A DNA stretch of 64,000 nt from Sphingobacterium hotanense (GCF_008274825.1 NZ_CP030848.1:2971618-3035617), one strand, 5' to 3'; counted from the first letter of the stretch, positions 41,943 through 51,479 are shown. Made by a program: numbers and translations. Notes: a model not told the origin generated them from the sequence alone.

Positions 41943-44681
41943 TTAACGCCAAATATTGACGTGCTGCACGGTCGTATCCTCACTGAAATGATTTGCTAAT
42001 GCAGCTACCTTAGACCGGATCAGCAGCTTTCTACCTTCCATATTCTTTGTGAAGATTAATTGACAGGAACCGACCTCTTCTCTCCAAAAGTTGGCAAAGT
42101 CATTGGCCAATGCTGAGCGCTTACCCAGCATTTCTGGAACGGCATGGTAGTCATATTGCCTCAGCACCTTGAGGGCAAGACTCTTCCGGACGATAATATA
42201 GCGTGGCGAATTAATAGATTCAACGACCTCTTGAATCATCTGAACAAACAAGGACTTTTCGTAAGTCGTTCCTCCATCCAAATGACAGAAGACAGCACCT
42301 TGACGATCTGCATAAGTTAACACACGGAGATCCTTCAAACTCGTTGTGAAGATTCTGCTTTTGCATAAGGTTTTGATCAGTGCATTACCGATCTCGTAAA
42401 TATCCTTGGTTACATCTCTGTATTTGGCATAGTATCGGAAAGTTTTAATAGCCCTCGCAGAAAAAAATACCGTTCCTACACCAAACATACCCAACATCAG
42501 CGTTCCTCCCGGTGCCCCTAGCCATTTCATCAGTTTCATCGAGATCTGCGTGCTCCATTCCAAATAGAACACGACGGCGGAGCCAAGTGAAGCAGTCATA
42601 TTTCCGATCGTCCTTTTCATTTCTGCAGCCTTCATTCCTTGGTAAGCGTCAGGCTCAACAAACGGCAGTTTTATTTCCTCCAGCAACTGAGTTCCTTCGG
42701 CTATAGCGGCCTGCCATTTATTTGGAAGTCTGCTACGTTGCCCAGCTAATACAAAACTGCGCCCATTAAACTGCGTAATGTTCTCCTCGTTTACCTCGGT
42801 CGGAAAACTGATACGGGAAAGACCATTCTCGATGCCACCACGCTCATCTTCAACCAACCCGACGAAGTTGCGGAAGCGACGTCGCAATAAGGCAATCTCT
42901 TGCCCGCCATCAACAACAGTCGAATCGACACAGGCGATATGCCATATGTTACTCGTCTTATCCGGAACATTTAGGTTCGTGCGGATAGCCCTGCCGCGCA
43001 TTTGATTGGATGAGACAAATGATCCCACAACAGAAGCCAAAATAAGGCTATTGATTGCTGGCGCATCCCATCCCTCCCCGAGCAATGCCTTCGTACCTAT
43101 CAAAATCTCAATCTCACCAGCCTCAAAAAGACGCGTAACGATGGCGACCATCCAATCACGACTTTGATCGGTAACCTGTATAATGTAGTAAGATGTATCG
43201 AAGACTAGCGGCTTTATGTTTAACGCTTCGCTATGTCCAAACGGGCTGTATGCCTTCTCTAAGGAATCAACCGCTGTTTGCGGAACAATAACAATAGTTC
43301 CGGACAAGACGCCGATTTTCTTTTGGTTTCCATTATTCCTTCTTAATTGTTCAAAGATTGGCAGTACACCAATCTTACGCAATGGAATCGTATTTTCAGG
43401 CGTATTGGCTAAATATTCCTTTCGCACGAAATCTGTGAGGATGACCTGTCGCAGGCTTCCTCCCATAATTCCGAATTCGAAATTACTAATCTGTTCAATC
43501 GCTGTTAATTTACTGACACTCGCATGTAGATGCTGGAGTATCTTAGCGCCTTGTTCAAACTTAATACTTCGCCGCTCAACTATCCCTAAGCGTCTCAAGC
43601 GATTCAACATTAACGTTCGTTCTTCTTCAAACTCGTCTTTAAAATGACCTTTATCCTCGAAAAGATAGTTGCGAAGCAATTCCTCCATCCAGGAAAAGTC
43701 CAAATCAGGAAGTTGTAGGCTGTCATCGCGATGAGGGATCCCTAATAATTCAAAATGCAATGGGCTGATTTCAATCGATCTTGATCTCAGAAAAATTAAA
43801 CAGGCCGAGTAAAATGCTAAGTTCTCATGTATTTTAAACTCATTTCCTAGCGGATCGACGATAGATGGATGCGTAGAAATTGCTCGGATAAGACTTTCAT
43901 CATTCTTAATTTCCTCAAAAATCTCAACAGCTTTAGTTCTGTAGCTGCGAATAAGCTGAAGTTCCTCGGCCGACGGTTGGCAACAATACACGTAATCTTG
44001 GTGCGGACATAAGTCCCCCTGTTGAATAAGTTCAGGTACAGTAATCTCGGCGTCTATAGGACCGTTTAGATCCAAATATCTGCTCCACTCCGTACCGGAT
44101 ACATCATATGGTGGGGTTGCAGTTAATCCTACCATTTTAGGATTTATAGCTTTCTTTAACCGATCTAGCGTTTGCCACCATTCATTTTTTAGATGGTGGG
44201 TTTCATCCAGAATAAAGGTCTGTACACCCTGCCCTTGTAGACCTGATATAATCTTGGGTAGGTTCAGAAAGTTAGAGCGTGTCTTTTCAACTATATCCGT
44301 TTCATCGACATAATCCAATGTGAAGTTTCCTTCTTTGCGATCGTTGCAGGCAGCATGCAGGCCCTGATAGGTCACGACAGTAATACGTTTCGGATGGCGG
44401 ATATCTTTAGATATGTAGTCAGGCAGCTCTTGCTGTTGCACGAATAATTCCGTAAAGCGCTGTATCCATTGGTTTCGGATGGCGAGCGTGGGTGCTAATA
44501 TTAACGTTGGTTGGCCTAATCGAAGAATTACCTCCAACCCAAGAACGGTCTTGCCGGAACCTGGAGGAGCGATTACGTGCAAATGGGAATCGTCCATATG
44601 AGATGACAACTCATCGAGCACGCGTTGTTGATAGCTACGCCATGGATATCTGAATTTTATATTGGCGGAAAACACGCTCAT
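41943..44681 (-). CDS. SF2 DEAD/DEAH-type helicase with hydrophobic C-terminal segment
   Basis: A 912-residue SF2 helicase. Motif I is APPGSGKT (residues 38-45), motif II LDETHHLK (about 158-165), motif III LTATPPYD, and motif VI lies in SSNQMRGRAIRTN, with GTKALLGEGWDAP before it. The two RecA-like domains are separated by about 270 residues of unknown fold. Beyond the helicase core, around residues 720-745, lies a strongly hydrophobic stretch (GGTLMLGMFGVGTVFFSARA), unusual for a helicase, and then a conserved C-terminal domain. The protein could be membrane attached. Its role is unknown; restriction or defence and RNA metabolism are both possible. Confidence 0.85.
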   Translation of the reverse strand: MSVFSANIKFRYPWRSYQQRVLDELSSHMDDSHLHVIAPPGSGKTVLGLEVILRLGQPTLILAPTLAIRNQWIQRFTELFVQQQELPDYISKDIRHPKRITVVTYQGLHAACNDRKEGNFTLDYVDETDIVEKTRSNFLNLPKIISGLQGQGVQTFILDETHHLKNEWWQTLDRLKKAINPKMVGLTATPPYDVSGTEWSRYLDLNGPIDAEITVPELIQQGDLCPHQDYVYCCQPSAEELQLIRSYRTKAVEIFEEIKNDESLIRAISTHPSIVDPLGNEFKIHENLAFYSACLIFLRSRSIEISPLHFELLGIPHRDDSLQLPDLDFSWMEELLRNYLFEDKGHFKDEFEEERTLMLNRLRRLGIVERRSIKFEQGAKILQHLHASVSKLTAIEQISNFEFGIMGGSLRQVILTDFVRKEYLANTPENTIPLRKIGVLPIFEQLRRNNGNQKKIGVLSGTIVIVPQTAVDSLEKAYSPFGHSEALNIKPLVFDTSYYIIQVTDQSRDWMVAIVTRLFEAGEIEILIGTKALLGEGWDAPAINSLILASVVGSFVSSNQMRGRAIRTNLNVPDKTSNIWHIACVDSTVVDGGQEIALLRRRFRNFVGLVEDERGGIENGLSRISFPTEVNEENITQFNGRSFVLAGQRSRLPNKWQAAIAEGTQLLEEIKLPFVEPDAYQGMKAAEMKRTIGNMTASLGSAVVFYLEWSTQISMKLMKWLGAPGGTLMLGMFGVGTVFFSARAIKTFRYYAKYRDVTKDIYEIGNALIKTLCKSRIFTTSLKDLRVLTYADRQGAVFCHLDGGTTYEKSLFVQMIQEVVESINSPRYIIVRKSLALKVLRQYDYHAVPEMLGKRSALANDFANFWREEVGSCQLIFTKNMEGRKLLIRSKVAALANHFSEDTTVQHVNIWR

Positions 44682-44835
44682 TAATAATAATTTTTCTAGG
44701 GTTTAAGATACAGAAACGACAGACTTGAAACAAACGAATAGGTTGTACAAATATTAAATCAATAACTCATTAAGGGCAACGACGCCTTCACATTCTATAT
44801 TTCTTTTAAATTTTAAAATTATTATTCTGTATATT

Positions 44836-44843
44836 TATGTTTG
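44836..44843 (+). promoter_or_regulatory. -7 promoter element of the ECF sigma operon
   Basis: TATGTTTG matches TAnnTTTG, 48 bases before the sigma-factor ATG. The gap between helicase and sigma genes (210 bases) shows no other feature. Confidence 0.45.
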
Positions 44844-44891
44844 TCGCGCATCAGGCGCTACAAAAACGATATAACCGAAATCTAAACTTAA

Positions 44892-45473
44892 ATGACAGTC
44901 TCAGATCGAGATTTATTCCATTTAATACAGACTGATAATCAACGAGCACTAAAGGAGCTCATGGATCGGTATTGGCGTCCTATGTTCTTAATGGCAGAAT
45001 CTGTACTGAACGATAGTGCTACTTCCGAGGAGATTGTGCAGGAAGTGTTTATCAATATTTGGAATAAACGAACATCGATACATATTACCCATTCCATTAA
45101 AGTTTATCTTTTCGCCTGCACACGCTACCAGATCTATAGGCAAATCCAACAAAAAAGAGCACCTCATGTGGATATCGATCAATTTAGTCAACTCGTTCCA
45201 GACCCCTACGACCCTCAACAAGCGCTGGAATATCGAGATTTACTAGATCGGCTAGAAACACTGATTAACGAACTGCCTCCCCGCTGTAGAGAAGTTTATA
45301 AGCTAAAGCGCGAAGACAACCTTTCCCAAAAAGAGATCGCCGAAGCGCTTCAGATTTCTAGAAAGTCGGTAGAAAACCAATTGACTATCGCCCTGAAGAA
45401 ATTGCGAGCCGGATTGAGTAGGTATATATGGTTATCAACCTTTTTATTGTCAACTGTTGGGGGATTGATCTAA
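44892..45473 (+). CDS. ECF-type RNA polymerase sigma factor
   Basis: A 193-residue sigma-70 family protein of the Bacteroidota expansion type. Region 2 is DRDLFHLIQTDNQRALKELMDRYW ... EEIVQEVFINIWNKR, and region 4 is ELPPRCREVYKLKREDNLSQKEIAEALQISRKSVENQLTIALKKLR, with an HTH that should bind the -35 site. It is followed after 31 bases by a FecR-type anti-sigma gene, the standard partner. A short hydrophobic tail (YIWLSTFLLSTVGGLI) ends the protein, as often seen in this group. Confidence 0.95.
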   Translation: MTVSDRDLFHLIQTDNQRALKELMDRYWRPMFLMAESVLNDSATSEEIVQEVFINIWNKRTSIHITHSIKVYLFACTRYQIYRQIQQKRAPHVDIDQFSQLVPDPYDPQQALEYRDLLDRLETLINELPPRCREVYKLKREDNLSQKEIAEALQISRKSVENQLTIALKKLRAGLSRYIWLSTFLLSTVGGLI

Positions 45474-45504
45474 AAAAGCGCTCTATATATGTAAACCTAA
45501 TATT

Positions 45505-46620
45505 ATGGAGCATTCAATTTTAAAATCCATTATTAATATTCTTTCACGAAAAGCCAAAAAAGAGGATTTATCAGATATTGATAGCGAACTCCTCGAGACT
45601 TTTCAGAAAGATGAATGGCAATTAAAATACGGTGCTCAAGAGGATGTCAAAAACAGAATTCAGCAAGCCGTCCATGCCAAAACAATAGAAAAGATCAGCC
45701 GTCCGAGTCTTAAAACTACCCTATTGAAGATTGCAGCGGTCATAATCGCAACCTTTTTTGTCGGCTACCTCTTAATGAAACAGGATAATGAAAAAGCGTT
45801 CATCTTAAGCGAAAACCACCCTTCCACAGTTGAAACTCCCGGTTTAACAACTTCTGATGGCACATACAAAGATCTCCAGACGATGAAGATTGGAGAGTCT
45901 TTCTCCAACAATAAATTTACCCTCGTAAAATCTAAAGCTGGCGTGCTCCGCATAGAATCTAACGACAACTCGAATGAAATCATTCAGATTAACATTAAAA
46001 CAGCGGCGAACGAAAATTACATTATCGAACTAGACGATAAAAGCAGAGTAATACTTGATGTAAATAGTGAACTATCCTTTCCGAGCCGATTCATAGAAAA
46101 CAGTCGAATTGTTGCGGCAGAAGGACGAGCATACTTTGAAGTTCAGACAAATCCGTCAAAACCTTTCATTGTAAAATCGAGCAAAATAGAAGCCATTGTA
46201 ACAGGCACTTCGTTCGTTTTCTGCAGCAAAAGGGATGAAAAGACAGCGTCTATATCTCTTGTGGAAGGGAGCTTAGAAATCAAAGGCAATAACAACTCCA
46301 AGAAGCTTAAACCAGGACAAAAGGGACATTTCAGCCAAGATGGAATCCAAATATTATCGTTTGATGAATACGAAACATTGGCCTTCACACGAAACGAATT
46401 TATCTTTAATGATCAACCCATCAACGAGATCATGAGCGTTCTTTCTGATTGGTACAACATGGAATATAGCTTAAAGAACATCAATCCAGAGGCCTTTCAC
46501 TTCACACTCAAGATCGACCGAAACAAAAGTATTAAAGAAGTATTAGAGATAATCGAGATGACGGGCGATCTGCAGGCCTCGATTATAGGGAACAAAATAA
46601 TAATCGGTTCCAAGAAATAA
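45505..46620 (+). CDS. FecR-family anti-sigma factor (DUF4974)
   Basis: A 371-residue inner-membrane regulator. The cytoplasmic N-terminus of about 75 residues should bind the sigma factor. One transmembrane helix follows (TLLKIAAVIIATFFVGYLLM). The periplasmic FecR domain contains LDVNSELSFPSRF, GRAYFEVQTNPSKPFIVKS and VTGTSFVF, and a C-terminal DUF4974 domain has FNDQPINEIMSVLSDWYNMEY. FecR proteins normally respond to a TonB-dependent receptor, but no susC/susD-like genes follow here. Confidence 0.94.
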   Translation: MEHSILKSIINILSRKAKKEDLSDIDSELLETFQKDEWQLKYGAQEDVKNRIQQAVHAKTIEKISRPSLKTTLLKIAAVIIATFFVGYLLMKQDNEKAFILSENHPSTVETPGLTTSDGTYKDLQTMKIGESFSNNKFTLVKSKAGVLRIESNDNSNEIIQINIKTAANENYIIELDDKSRVILDVNSELSFPSRFIENSRIVAAEGRAYFEVQTNPSKPFIVKSSKIEAIVTGTSFVFCSKRDEKTASISLVEGSLEIKGNNNSKKLKPGQKGHFSQDGIQILSFDEYETLAFTRNEFIFNDQPINEIMSVLSDWYNMEYSLKNINPEAFHFTLKIDRNKSIKEVLEIIEMTGDLQASIIGNKIIIGSKK

Positions 46621-46658
46621 TATCCTATTGTGTAAATCATAAACCTAACATAAAAAAC

Positions 46659-47375
46659 ATGACAAACTCCATCCTTATCAGTAGCAGCATCTTCGCATTG
46701 CTCTTCGTAGGACTACAAAAGCCTCCTCAGATTGAACAAGCATCCCCAACCACCGAACATTACCGATCGGAGAAAAAAGGGCCTTGGATTGATCTTTTGG
46801 CTAATAACTCGCTAGACGCCTGGCACCAATACAACGGATCAACCATCAAAGGTTGGAAAGTGGAGAGCGGCATGCTTTCTACAACCGGAAAAAACGGCGA
46901 TATCGTAACAAACCAAGAATTTGAAAACTTCGAATTAGAAATGGAGTGGAAAATTGAAAAATCTGGCAATAGCGGCATATTCATCTATGTGGTTGAGCAC
47001 CCGGATAATAAATATATGTACCAGACCGGTCCCGAGTTTCAAATCATCGATAACGAAAACTATCCGCAAAAACTGACCGAGCAACAGAAGACAGGTTCGA
47101 TGTCGGATGTCATCGCCCCGAATCTTTCGCCTTTAAAACCCGCAGGACAGTGGAACAAAACACGTATCGTATCGAAAAACGGAAATGTTCAGCATTGGCT
47201 AAATAAGAAACTGATCCTTACCTACCAGATTGGATCTCCAGCGCTGAAAGAACAGATTGCCAAGAGCAAGTTCGCCGCACTGCCTTATGCCAAGGTAGCA
47301 AAAGGTAAGATAGGGATTCAAGATCACGGCGATCCTGTATATTTTAAGAACATCAAAATACGCGAAATAAACTAA
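46659..47375 (+). CDS. DUF1080 (3-keto-disaccharide hydrolase type) secreted protein
   Basis: A 238-residue protein with an N-terminal signal sequence (ILISSSIFALLFVGLQ) and a concanavalin-like DUF1080 domain: WIDLLANNSLDAWHQYNGS, WKVESGMLSTTG, FENFELEMEWKIEKSGNSGIFIYV, PEFQIIDNENYP and GKIGIQDHGDPVYFKNIKIRE. DUF1080 proteins bind or cleave glycosides; several act on 3-keto-glycosides produced by Gfo/Idh/MocA oxidoreductases. The next gene, 12 bases on, encodes such an oxidoreductase, so the two probably work in the same sugar-breakdown route in the periplasm. Confidence 0.92.
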   Translation: MTNSILISSSIFALLFVGLQKPPQIEQASPTTEHYRSEKKGPWIDLLANNSLDAWHQYNGSTIKGWKVESGMLSTTGKNGDIVTNQEFENFELEMEWKIEKSGNSGIFIYVVEHPDNKYMYQTGPEFQIIDNENYPQKLTEQQKTGSMSDVIAPNLSPLKPAGQWNKTRIVSKNGNVQHWLNKKLILTYQIGSPALKEQIAKSKFAALPYAKVAKGKIGIQDHGDPVYFKNIKIREIN

Positions 47376-47387
47376 ACCTAGAATAAC

Positions 47388-48890
47388 ATGGAAAACAACT
47401 CAAGAAGAGACTTTATCAAGAATGCCAGTCTGTTAACTGGATTTACTATTGTTTCAAATACGGTCCTCGGCAAGAAATTTGGACATATTGCGCCCAGCGA
47501 TAAACTGAATATTGCAGGGATTGGCGTCGGCGGTATCGGGAGAAGAAACCTCAACAATATGAAAACAGAAAACATCGTTGCACTATGTGACGTAGATTGG
47601 AAATATGCATCAAAAACCTTCAACGACTATCCTAAAGCGCAGCGTTTTAAAGATTGGCGCAAGATGTTTGATGAAATCGGAAACAGCATTGATGCGGTAT
47701 GCGTAGCGACGCCGGATCATACGCACGCCGGTGTAACGGCCCATGCGATTACCCTCGGTAAGCATACTTATACACAAAAACCATTAACTCATAATGTGTA
47801 TGAATCCAGATTGTTGACCAAATTGGCAAAACAATACGGCGTAGCCACACAGATGGGAAATCAAGGTAACTCGTTCGATTGGTGCCGTGAAATTGCAGAA
47901 TGGATACAATCGGATGCTATTGGCGAGGTATATGAAGTGCACTGTTGGACCAACCGTCCGATATGGCCTCAAGGGTTGATGAAACCAAAAGAGGGCATGC
48001 CGATTCCTAAAGATTTAGATTGGAATCTATTCTTAGGTCCTGCCGAGCATAGGGAATATAATTCGGTGTACACACCTTGGAACTGGAGAGGTTGGTACGA
48101 CTTCGGAACAGGTGCTCTTGGAGATATGGCCTGCCACATCATGGACCCAATTTACTGGGCATTGAACTTGAAGTACCCTACCAAGGTAAACGGAAGCTCT
48201 ACCCTAAGTAATCTTTATTCTCCGCCTCATGCAGAGATCGTGAAATATACATTCCCGGCACGTCCAAAAGCAGGCAAAGTGAAAATGCCGGAAGTCGACG
48301 TCTATTGGTATGATGGTGGATTGCTGCCAGACAGACCAAAAGAGCTTGCGCCAGGTATGATGATGGGCGATCCTGATGGCGGTATCATCTTCGTTGGTAA
48401 AAAAGGAAAAATCATGACTGGTTGTTACGGAATGAATGCTACGCTCCTTCCTGTGGAAAACATGAAGGATTTTAAAAAACCGACGCCATGGATTCCTCGC
48501 GTGAAAGGCGGAAATGGAGATATCTGGAAAACGGATGCACATGAGCAAGACTGGATCAGAGCTGCAAAAGAATCAAAAGAAAACCGCACGGAAACCAGTT
48601 CCAATTTCCAATTCTCTGGTCCGTTCAATGAAATGGTGGTAATGGGCGTGCTAGCAGTACGACTACAAGCGCTCCACAGGGAGTTGCTTTGGGATGGTGA
48701 AAACATGAGGTTTACCAATATAAACCCTAATGATGAAATTAAAGTAGTTTCGGTTGATGAGTTCAACGTGATTGATGGCCACCCAAGATTTAACCGTCAA
48801 TCTATAACGCTTAATGCCGCACAAGCTGCTCAGGAATGGATCAATAAGCCTTACAAAAACGGATTCTCCCTACCACCGATGCCAAAATAG
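47388..48890 (+). CDS. Gfo/Idh/MocA-family oxidoreductase with Tat-type signal
   Basis: A 500-residue NAD(P)-dependent oxidoreductase. The N-terminus NSRRDFIKNASLLTGFTIV is a twin-arginine signal. The Rossmann domain has IAGIGVGGIGRRNL, VALCDVDW, DAVCVATPDHTHAGV and KHTYTQKPLTHNVYESRLL (the EKP-like Lys region), and the C-terminal domain has GTGALGDMACHIMDPIYWAL. Such enzymes oxidise a sugar hydroxyl, often at C3. Together with the DUF1080 neighbour it fits a periplasmic 3-keto-sugar pathway under the ECF sigma/FecR pair. A strong terminator follows. Confidence 0.94.
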   Translation: MENNSRRDFIKNASLLTGFTIVSNTVLGKKFGHIAPSDKLNIAGIGVGGIGRRNLNNMKTENIVALCDVDWKYASKTFNDYPKAQRFKDWRKMFDEIGNSIDAVCVATPDHTHAGVTAHAITLGKHTYTQKPLTHNVYESRLLTKLAKQYGVATQMGNQGNSFDWCREIAEWIQSDAIGEVYEVHCWTNRPIWPQGLMKPKEGMPIPKDLDWNLFLGPAEHREYNSVYTPWNWRGWYDFGTGALGDMACHIMDPIYWALNLKYPTKVNGSSTLSNLYSPPHAEIVKYTFPARPKAGKVKMPEVDVYWYDGGLLPDRPKELAPGMMMGDPDGGIIFVGKKGKIMTGCYGMNATLLPVENMKDFKKPTPWIPRVKGGNGDIWKTDAHEQDWIRAAKESKENRTETSSNFQFSGPFNEMVVMGVLAVRLQALHRELLWDGENMRFTNINPNDEIKVVSVDEFNVIDGHPRFNRQSITLNAAQAAQEWINKPYKNGFSLPPMPK

Positions 48891-48930
48891 GGCTCAACGT
48901 TTTTAGTAACAACAAATAGATTTATCAATA

Positions 48931-48967
48931 AGAGAAGGCTGCCCATTCGGACAGCCTTCTCTATTTT
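48931..48967 (+). terminator. Terminator after the Gfo/Idh/MocA gene
   Basis: Perfect 11-bp stem AGAGAAGGCTG/CAGCCTTCTCT (48931-48941 and 48952-48962) followed by ATTTTGTTT. Confidence 0.85.
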
Positions 48968-49069
48968 GTTTGCGTTTCAGGAAATACGTTAACAGCCTGT
49001 TTCTTGCCAAGCGTATCTGTATTCAATTACCCTCAGGAATGAAAGGTATTCGAAACTGCTTTGACACAG

Positions 49070-49164
49070 AACCCTTTCAAAGCCCTTTCAAACCCAATAT
49101 AAACTTAATTCAGAACCCTTTCGAAAGGGGAATGATAGGGGTTTAAAATGGGTTATATAGGGCT
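49070..49164. repeat. Phased C-tract/G-tract intergenic repeat, copy 2
   Basis: ACCCTTTCAAAGCCCTTTCA, AACCCAATATAAACTTAATT, CAGAACCCTTTCGAAAGGGG, then AATGATAGGGGTTTAAAATGGGTT. C-rich units on the left and G-rich units on the right at 10-11 base spacing, like the copy at 5066-5165. It fills the gap between the Gfo/Idh terminator and the prfH stop. Confidence 0.6.
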
Positions 49165-49190
49165 GATATTGCTTCTAGGTCTGACTAGCT

Positions 49191-49817
49191 TTATTTACTC
49201 CGCTCTTTAAAACCTTTTCCCTCAAATATTCGAGATGGGTTTCCGCGATCGACTTGTATCTGTTGTTCCCAATTCGATCGCTTGGCACTTGCCTGAGCCG
49301 ATGAATTTAGCGCATCTACTTTTTCTTGTATTCTTTTTACCGCTAATTGCTTATTCTGCAGTTGTGAACGCGTATCCATGACCTGTACAGAAATTCCTGT
49401 TGGCTTATGCATTGCCCGCACAGCAGAGCTCACTTTATTGACGTGCTGCCCTCCTGCTCCGCTGCTCCGCATCGTCTGAAAGACGATATCGCTTTCCGAA
49501 ATTCCATCCAAACGCTCCAAATCATCAACTTGCTGTACTGCAATAAACCAATTTTTACGTGGATGCTTCGGACGAAAGGGACTTTCACATTTCCACTGTA
49601 TCGTACCAATCCATTGCGATGCAAAACGAACGCATTGCTTCCCCTTCACTTCCAGTAAAATAGAGGAAGCTAAACCTTCCGAACGTTCTTCTTGTAGGAC
49701 TTTGAGTTCTATTTCTAAGGCATTTGCTTCAAGCAGCATCAGTGCAAAAACATTCGCTACTGCCATGCAGCATTCTTTAGGGCCTCGCCCCGAGCTTATC
49801 TGTAATTGTATCTTCAT
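49191..49817 (-). CDS. prfH: Peptide chain release factor H homologue
   Basis: A 208-residue class I release factor homologue. It keeps the peptidyl-tRNA hydrolysis domain with the GGQ motif (MRSSGAGGQHVNKVSSAVRAMH) and the C-terminal basic tail, but lacks the codon-recognition domain of RF1/RF2. PrfH is found together with RtcB in many bacteria and is reported to act on ribosomes damaged in the decoding centre so that the RNA can be repaired. It follows rtcB by 9 bases on the same strand. The GGQ Gln could be methylated by PrmC. Confidence 0.94.
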   Translation of the reverse strand: MKIQLQISSGRGPKECCMAVANVFALMLLEANALEIELKVLQEERSEGLASSILLEVKGKQCVRFASQWIGTIQWKCESPFRPKHPRKNWFIAVQQVDDLERLDGISESDIVFQTMRSSGAGGQHVNKVSSAVRAMHKPTGISVQVMDTRSQLQNKQLAVKRIQEKVDALNSSAQASAKRSNWEQQIQVDRGNPSRIFEGKGFKERSK

Positions 49818-49826
49818 CCTTCCTCC

Positions 49827-51218
49827 CTACTTAGCCATTCGTACAATCTTGGGAGTAAAACTCCCCAAAACCGACACCAACTCCTCCTGAAGACGCATCA
49901 CTTTCTGAATGTCCTTATAAGCCATAGGAGCTTCATCAACCGACCCTCCTAATAACTCCACACCCTTATTCTCCAAATCTGCAAACATCTCACTGCGGCT
50001 GATCGTATCCTTGCATTCGCCACGCGATTTGACACGTCCGGCCCCGTGGGAGGCAGAATTTAAGCTCAACGGATTTCCCTTCCCTTCTACAATATAACCC
50101 TGAGCCGTCATCGACCCTGGGATAATTCCTAGAACACCTTCGGACGCCGGCGTTGCACCCTTGCGATGCACGATACATTCCTTTCCATCCACAAACTCCT
50201 TCCAAGCAAAATTGTGATGATTTTCGATTGTCAGCACCGCTCGTTTTCCCAATGCCTTTGCCAATCTACGATGAATATCATCATGACAGGCCTTAGCGTA
50301 GTCGCCCGCTAGGTTCATTGCAGTCCAATACTCTTGTCCGTCGTGGGTATCCAGATCTAACCAGGCTAAGTGTTGTACTTGCTTAGGAAGTGGACACTGC
50401 TTTTGCGCCAGATAGGTATAATGCTTCGCAATGTTAGCGCCCAAGCCACGAGAACCTGAATGCGAAAGAACCGCCAAATATGATCCTTTGCTGAGCTTCC
50501 AATCTGATCGATCTTCATACAAATCGACTATTCCGAATTCCACAAAATGGTTTCCTCCGCCAGAAGATCCCAGCTGTTTATAAGCTTTGTCCTTTAGAGA
50601 TTTCAACAGTGGTATTTCCTGAAATGCTGCATGCGAAAAGATCTCGTGATCTGCTCGCGACTTATGCGTTTCATAGAGTCCAAAAGCTGTATTCTCTTTC
50701 AGGATATTACGCAATTGGAATCCCCTGCCTTTCAAATAAGTGGCGGGAAAATCGAAGATGGATAGACTCATTCTGCAGCCAATATCAACGCCTACCCCAT
50801 AAGGTATAACCGCGTTATCCGTCGCTAAGACTCCGCCGATCGGCAGACCATAACCTGCATGCGCATCCGGCATCAGCGCCCCCTGCACCGCGATAGGAAG
50901 TTTTAAAGAGTCATAGAGTTGACGCTTTGCCAATTCGTCAATCTCATTCTCTCCGAAAATCTCAAAGGGAACACGATGTGTTCGCAATTGATGCATTCTG
51001 ACTTCTACCGGTTTGATCAAGCCTTCAGCAACCTTTCCCCAAGTTCCATGTCCCATGTATTTTTCAGGAAACAACAATACTTGTTTGGCTTCCTGTAATA
51101 TTGTTTCTTTTTTATCGCGCTTGCGATATCGCGATATCTGCCCTAGCGCAATATTTATCGCGTTATTCTGCGGAAAACCCAATTTAATTAGGTCTTTCCC
51201 AGAAAGTTTATTTCCCAT
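49827..51218 (-). CDS. rtcB: RtcB-family RNA ligase paired with PrfH
   Basis: Start at ATG 51218 (MGNKLSGKDLIKLGFPQ). RtcB joins RNA ends with 2',3'-cyclic phosphate to 5'-OH using GTP and Mn. The 463-residue protein contains the metal-binding motifs GVGVDIGCRMSLS, SSGGGNHFVEFG, SHSGSRGLG and TIENHHNFAWKE, the guanylated His in CIVHRKGATPA, and SHGAGRVKSR. The prfH gene immediately downstream indicates the RtcB2-type module for repair of cleaved ribosomal or transfer RNA. No Rtc regulator gene is present. Confidence 0.95.
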   Translation of the reverse strand: MGNKLSGKDLIKLGFPQNNAINIALGQISRYRKRDKKETILQEAKQVLLFPEKYMGHGTWGKVAEGLIKPVEVRMHQLRTHRVPFEIFGENEIDELAKRQLYDSLKLPIAVQGALMPDAHAGYGLPIGGVLATDNAVIPYGVGVDIGCRMSLSIFDFPATYLKGRGFQLRNILKENTAFGLYETHKSRADHEIFSHAAFQEIPLLKSLKDKAYKQLGSSGGGNHFVEFGIVDLYEDRSDWKLSKGSYLAVLSHSGSRGLGANIAKHYTYLAQKQCPLPKQVQHLAWLDLDTHDGQEYWTAMNLAGDYAKACHDDIHRRLAKALGKRAVLTIENHHNFAWKEFVDGKECIVHRKGATPASEGVLGIIPGSMTAQGYIVEGKGNPLSLNSASHGAGRVKSRGECKDTISRSEMFADLENKGVELLGGSVDEAPMAYKDIQKVMRLQEELVSVLGSFTPKIVRMAK

Positions 51219-51418
51219 TGTAATAAAAATTGAATTGAATATTCCGGTTGATCCTGTAGATTGAAAGATCAAACAAAGACCATCCGATTTAAAATGACGG
51301 GCTTTTTAAATAAAACTTTCTTAGTTCCGTTACGTCGCTCAATACCTAATTAAATCTCAACTTTCATTAAGGAACAACCAAGTGCTAGGCAGAATAAGAT
51401 TAATAAGATCTTTTTAAG

Positions 51419-51479
51419 AAAAAAGCACGAAGCAAGCCACAGCAAATCCATTTGCTGCAAACGCTCGAGAAGTTGGGGT
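51419..51479 (-). ncRNA. Candidate small RNA or attenuator upstream of rtcB
   Basis: On the minus strand TATGTTTG (51492-51485) is an exact TAnnTTTG element. The predicted transcript of about 60 bases contains ACCCCAACTTCTCGAGCG, a strong stem CAGCAAAT/ATTTGCTG (51457-51450 and 51447-51440) extended by partly paired flanks, and six T residues at 51424-51419. It lies in the 365-base gap before rtcB, so it could be a free RNA or a 5' attenuator for rtcB-prfH. The rest of the gap shows nothing else. Confidence 0.4.
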
